Shown here piece after piece: positions 60,345 through 64,000 of a stretch of DNA of 64,000 nucleotides. Origin of the DNA: Hemerocallis citrina. Taxonomy: Eukaryota; Streptophyta; Magnoliopsida; Asparagales; Asphodelaceae. Every line of letters starts with the position of its first letter. The stretch's first letter is position 1. The notes beneath the pieces were generated by a model. The model did not search any database. It was given only the letters and a program-made list of their open reading frames with translations, and was not told the DNA's origin. Position numbers and translations under genes: made by a program. The stretch is from contig CM030366.1 of the NCBI GenBank assembly GCA_017893485.1, positions 74,467,227-74,531,226 on the forward strand, in the 5' to 3' direction.

Positions 60345-60990
60345 TCAAATTAAAATCCAAATCCAAACCTAAAATCTAAAATCTAAAATCAAAATAAAAA
60401 TCCCGACCCCAAATCTAAAATCTAGAATCCAAATCCAAATCTAAAATTCGAAATCAAAATCCAAATCAATATCAAAGTAAAAATCAAAATCTCGACCCCA
60501 AATATAAAATCTAAAATCTAAAATCAAAATCAAAATCAAATCAAAATGTTTAGTTACATACAGTGAGTTAATTTCTCAACAGTGAGTTAATCAAAATCCA
60601 AAAAAAAATCCAGACGTCCTCTCTCTCTCTCTCTTAGAGTTTCGGGAAGATGGAGACAAAAGCAGCACACAGCAGCATCCGTTGGTGGGGTTCGAGTCGG
60701 GACTAGCGTCCAGTTAGTTCCGGGGTGCGCGCGCGAGGTAAAAAGGATGTCGTGCTGGTGATGTTGTGGCTGCACTTGCTTTTGGAGATGGAAGCTGGGA
60801 TGGAGCTGTCGGGTTCGGAGTTGGGTTTGAGGAGGTCGCACTGTTGATGAGGAGTTATTGATGGTGATGGGTTTGATCGGGATTTGATCGTGATTTTGAT
60901 CAGGATTTTGATGGGATTTGATGGGTTATGCTGTTGATCGGAATTTGGATTTGAATTTTGGATTTGGATTTGAATTTTGATTCTGATAAG
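60345..60990. repeat. A-rich/T-rich foldback region
   Basis: 60345-60540 is made of (A)ATC(C/T)AAA units on the plus strand; 60855-60990 has the complementary GATTTGGATTTGAATTTT units. Between them are a CT repeat (60617-60634) and a GC-rich stretch with ATGGAGACAAAAGCAGCAC at 60651 that opens only an 18-codon frame. Confidence 0.55.
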
Positions 60991-61266
60991 TTATGAAATT
61001 TTTTGTTTTTTGTATAAATTTTGTTTACATTTCACTCTACAAAGTGGGCACCACATGTAGATCCCCTACTGAATAACCTCCCGCATTTTTCCATTGGCAC
61101 GAATACTCATCTCCAAAAATAAAACCCTTCCAATTTTCCGAATGCGATTTAGAGCGGAGAGTCATCAGATCCAATTACTTGACCATCAAGAACCATATCT
61201 ATGGTTTGAATTAATCTTGATATTCATTTATTTGTTTGCATTTTTCGTATTTTATTTTTGGATTAA

Positions 61267-61270
<4 letters not shown>

Positions 61271-61318
<48 letters not shown>
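61271..61318. repeat. (GT)24 microsatellite
   Basis: Uninterrupted GT dinucleotides. Confidence 0.98.
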
Positions 61319-61321
<3 letters not shown>

Positions 61322-61322
61322 A

Positions 61323-61415
61323 TAGATGAGAAGGATGATATTACGAAAGTGGATTCGGACAAGTTCAACACAATCATCAATGAAGTGGAGAGTTTGCACA
61401 AACTGGCTATGATAG
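61323..61415 (+). other. Possible exon of unknown gene
   Basis: After an acceptor-like TTTGATAG the frame reads DEKDDITKVDSDKFNTIINE then VESLHKLAM. It could belong with the zinc-finger frame at 62250. An ATG-start frame at 61142 (MRFRAESHQIQLLDHQEPYL) lies upstream, but the splice phases I tried do not join, so no gene model is offered. Confidence 0.25.
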
Positions 61416-61577
61416 GTTTGATGTTATGTTCTTTTAAAAGATGGATATTTTTTTGGTAGTTTTGTTTAATTTGAGTTTGTGGGTGTGTATTGTAGTTATG
61501 GCTTATGAAAAGGACAAGTATTTATGGTTTTTTCCTAAAAAGGACACTTTTTTTATAGGAAGAGTGGACACTTTTTT

Positions 61578-62024
61578 GGGGTTACTATTAATATTAACCT
61601 AATTAATGATAACCCAAAACAAGCTCTTACTACAAGTTTTTTGGTGGAGTGGAGAGACACTATTTCGGAAGAGTGGAGTAACCCTACCCTAACCCTATTC
61701 ATGTGACCCTACCCTAACCCTACTCATAAGTAAGGTTATGGTAGGGTTAGGGGTGAGTGTATGGTTATGAATAGAGTTATGGTAGGGTTACAAGTGAGTG
61801 TAGGGTTATGGTAGGGTTACGTGTGAGTGTAAGGTTATGAGTAAGGTTATGGTAGGGTCACATGAATTTTTCTCCTTCAATCTACTCTTTGTAAGGAAAT
61901 TTTAATACATGTGGCTCATCTGTTTACTAATGAAATTCAAACACTGTAAATTCTGTAAGAATCAAAGTTGTTGTAAGAGGTTGTTTTGGGTTATCATTAA
62001 TTAGGTTAATATTTATAGTAACCC
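61578..62024. mobile_element. TIR element, ~447 bp, with telomere-like interior
   Basis: The arms 61578-61635 and 61971-62024 are inverted copies with very few mismatches (core GGGGTTACTATTAATATTAA). The interior has many (T)AACCCTA(C) or TAGGGTTA-type units in both orientations (61680-61860). No clear target duplication seen. Probably MITE-like or a foldback. Confidence 0.6.
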
Positions 62025-62249
62025 CACTCAAAACCATACACTCACCCGTAACCCTACCACAACCTTACTCATAACCCTACACTGTTAATACATCGAAATC
62101 CAAAAGAAACTCGAAGGAATCATGATGAAGACATCGCAATCCAAAACTGGTTTTATGAGATTATTATAGCATGCTCTAAAAAAGAACTAGAGCTGTGCTC
62201 TTTGCCAAGTCTCAATGACATGTGAGGACAGCCTTAACAACCACCCAAA

Positions 62250-62537
62250 ATGAGAAACAGACTACTAGGAGGAAAGAAGGTGAGTATTCGTGCCAATGGA
62301 AAAATGTGGGAGGTTATTCATAAGGGGATCTATCTGTGGTGCCCACTTTGCATAGTAAAATGTAATAGTAGGCAAGCTATGGAAACACATTTATTAGTAA
62401 AGAAGCATGTGCTTTTAGAATCGAAAAACAAAGATGACAAGACAGAGGAGGGGCCCGAGGGGGGGAAAGAGGAAGAGGAAGGTGGTAATGTGGTGGAGGC
62501 AGAGGCGGAGTCCACCATTGATAACTTGAGCCTTTGA
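62250..62537 (+). CDS. U1-type C2H2 zinc-finger protein (short or partial)
   Basis: 95 aa from ATG 62250 to the stop at 62537: GGKKVSIRANGKMWEVIHKG, then LWCPLCIVKCNSRQAMETHL and LVKKH. C-x2-C-x12-H-x5-H is the U1/matrin-type zinc finger that usually binds RNA. The tail is acidic (EEGPEGGKEEEEGGNVVEAE). It may be the last exon of a longer gene. Telomere-like CCCTAA repeats lie on both sides. Confidence 0.45.
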   Translation: MRNRLLGGKKVSIRANGKMWEVIHKGIYLWCPLCIVKCNSRQAMETHLLVKKHVLLESKNKDDKTEEGPEGGKEEEEGGNVVEAEAESTIDNLSL

Positions 62538-62584
62538 TTTGTCAGTAGACTTGTCAAAATTTTTTGAAAGAGTTTTAAGATATA

Positions 62585-62735
62585 ACCACTAACCCATAAC
62601 CCTACACTCACCCGTAACCCTTCAATAACCCTACTCATAACCCTATACTAACCCGTAACCCTACCATAACCCCTGTTATGCCCTACCCCTATCCTAACCC
62701 CTGTTAACAATAACCTTAACCTTACCCTAACCCTA
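62585..62735. repeat. Degenerate telomere-like repeats
   Basis: About a dozen TAACCC(T)A(C) units spaced 6-16 bp apart, such as CCATAACCCTACACTCACCC and TTACCCTAACCCTAAG. Similar units are at 61680-61860 and 62030-62085. Confidence 0.75.
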
Positions 62736-63099
62736 AGTGCGCGTGTGTTCCACACCGACGCCCAAGTTGGGTGTGTTCTCCCTCCGGAGAAAATATTCGT
62801 ACCCTAACTGAAATATTATGGGTTTGGGGGGTACGGTTAGGGGTTAGGTGTTGAACCGGATAGGTATACGCATTCCAGATGAAATTACATATTAGGGGTA
62901 AAAATATATTAAAAAAATTAATTTTTACTAATGAAAAGATCATCTTTTATTTTATGGTATTTTTTAAAAACATTTAACCATTATGATTTTATATTGGTTA
63001 GTTAGGTGGCTAAAAATGAAAATTAATAAAATATATAAACGATATACAAGCATATGAATGTCTTTGGTGTGTAGTTCGAGAGACACTGTTCGTAAAGAA

Positions 63100-64000
63100 T
63101 GGAGAGACAGTTGTAAAAAGCATAAATTTTTTTTTGCAAAATTTCATATAACGGCCTAAGCTTTACAAACAAAAATGGTGCTCTCTGACTTGTTGCTCCT
63201 TTTAGCTTGGGCCAGTCAGAGAGCAAACGAAAAAATCCAACTTTTTTTGTTATAACCTAGACCGTTGTTGGAGAGAATGACCTAAGCTTTAAAAAAAAAA
63301 TTGTAGCTCTCTGACTTGTTGCTCCTTTTAGCTTGGGCCAGTCAGAGATTAAACAAAAAATCCAATTTTTTTGCTATAACCTAGGACAACGGCCTAAGCT
63401 TTAATTTTTTTTTTTAGCTCTCTGACTTATTACTCCTTTTAGCTTGGACAAGTCAGAGAGAAACCCAAAAAATCCATTTTTGTTTTGCTATAACCTAGGC
63501 TGTTGTTGGAGACAACGGCCTAAGCTTAAAAAAAAAATTTGTTGCTCTCTGACTTGTTGCTCCTTTTAGTTTGGCAAAGTCAGAAAGCAAACCAAAAACT
63601 CCAATTTTTTTGCTATAACTTAGGTCGTTATTGGAGACAACGACCTAAGCTTTTAAAAATAAAATTTGTTGCTCCTTTTAGTTTGGGCAAGCCAGAGAGC
63701 AAACCAAAAAATCCAATTTTTTTGCTATAACTTAGGTCGTTGTCGGATTAAAAAAAATTGTTGCTCTCTGACTTGTTTCTCCTTTTAGCTTAGATAAGTC
63801 AGAGAGCAAACCAAAAAAACTATTTTTTTTGCTATAACCTACGCCATTGTTGGAGACAACGGCCTAAGATTTTTAAAAAAAATTGTAGCTCTCTGACTTG
63901 TGGCTCCTTTTAGCTTGGGCAAGTCAGAGAGCAACCAAAAAAATCCAATTTTTTTTGCTATAACCTAGGCCGTTGTCTCTAAGCTTTAAAAAAAAAATAT
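63100..64000. repeat. Hairpin-rich tandem satellite, ~101-127-bp units, open at window end
   Basis: CTCTCTGACTTGTTGCTCC starts at 63181, 63307, 63418, 63545, 63764 and 63889, with a truncated copy at about 63663. Each unit has two inverted repeats: CTCTCTGACTTG...CAAGTCAGAGAG around TTGCTCCTTTTAGCTTGGG, and AGGCCGTTGT...ACAACGGCCT. A or T runs separate them. The array continues past 64000. Confidence 0.93.

Noticed and set aside
60651..60705. ATGGAGACAAAAGCAGCAC start after a CT-rich leader
   Set aside because: It opens only 18 codons before a stop and I find no splice site that continues it.
61094..61459. 121-codon frame across the GT microsatellite
   Set aside because: The middle is (Val-Cys)n from GT repeats and hydrophobic intron-like sequence; only the 3' piece could be an exon.

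Overview
The window is from a plant nuclear genome, almost certainly an angiosperm. It has plant-type Ty1/copia and Ty3/gypsy retrotransposons, an L1-type plant LINE, a CACTA transposon, a hAT MITE, long AT and GT microsatellites, and one intact EXORDIUM-like (PHI-1 family) gene. I cannot name the species. Most of the 64 kb is mobile DNA. The only ordinary intact host gene I can support is the EXORDIUM-like gene at 17264-18205 (minus).

Left part, 1-15625. A copia element on the minus strand (gag/protease plus its 5' LTR, to 2561) is cut at position 141 by the end of a long LTR of another family. Next to it, and probably hosting it, is a CACTA (En/Spm-type) element with GC-rich subterminal repeats at both ends (about 2562-2840 and 15430-15625). 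The CACTA body carries captured gene pieces: two exons of a plastidic glucose-transporter-like gene, two exons encoding the C-terminal half of a RING-like protein, and an RNase H-like fragment. A 385-bp hAT MITE with an exact 8-bp target duplication sits in a RING-like exon. An 8.1-kb LINE with a 22-bp target duplication sits in the CACTA body. Its ORF2 is full of stops.

Middle part, 15626-20695: AT-rich intergenic DNA, the EXORDIUM-like gene, and a probable TIR element.

Right-centre, 20696-59667: one nested retrotransposon stack. Element A is a Tat-lineage Ty3/gypsy element on the plus strand (LTRs 20696-21159 and 59203-59667). Its gag is interrupted by B, a multi-kb LTR with no coding region (22026-51829 including inserts). 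B contains C (22689-27224, minus, 5-bp TSD) and D (28802-49708, minus). D contains E, a second Tat element on the minus strand (34244-49543). E contains F, a 1.6-kb Athila-like solo LTR (47117-48749, perfect 5-bp TSD). By eye the LTR pair of A differs at roughly 13% of sites and that of E at roughly 7%, which agrees with the nesting order.

The most interesting feature is shared by A and E. Both carry, between pol and the 3' LTR, a spliced-looking gene on the strand opposite to gag-pol. It has its own TATA-like promoter, introns, a domain like Pfam Transposase_28 (putative gypsy-type transposon), coiled-coil segments and an AATAAA. In both, a tandem-repeat array lies immediately upstream of this antisense promoter.

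Right flank, 59668-64000: intergenic DNA with an A-rich/T-rich foldback, a 54-bp-TIR element with telomere-like repeats, a short U1-type zinc-finger ORF, and a hairpin-rich tandem satellite that runs off the window end.
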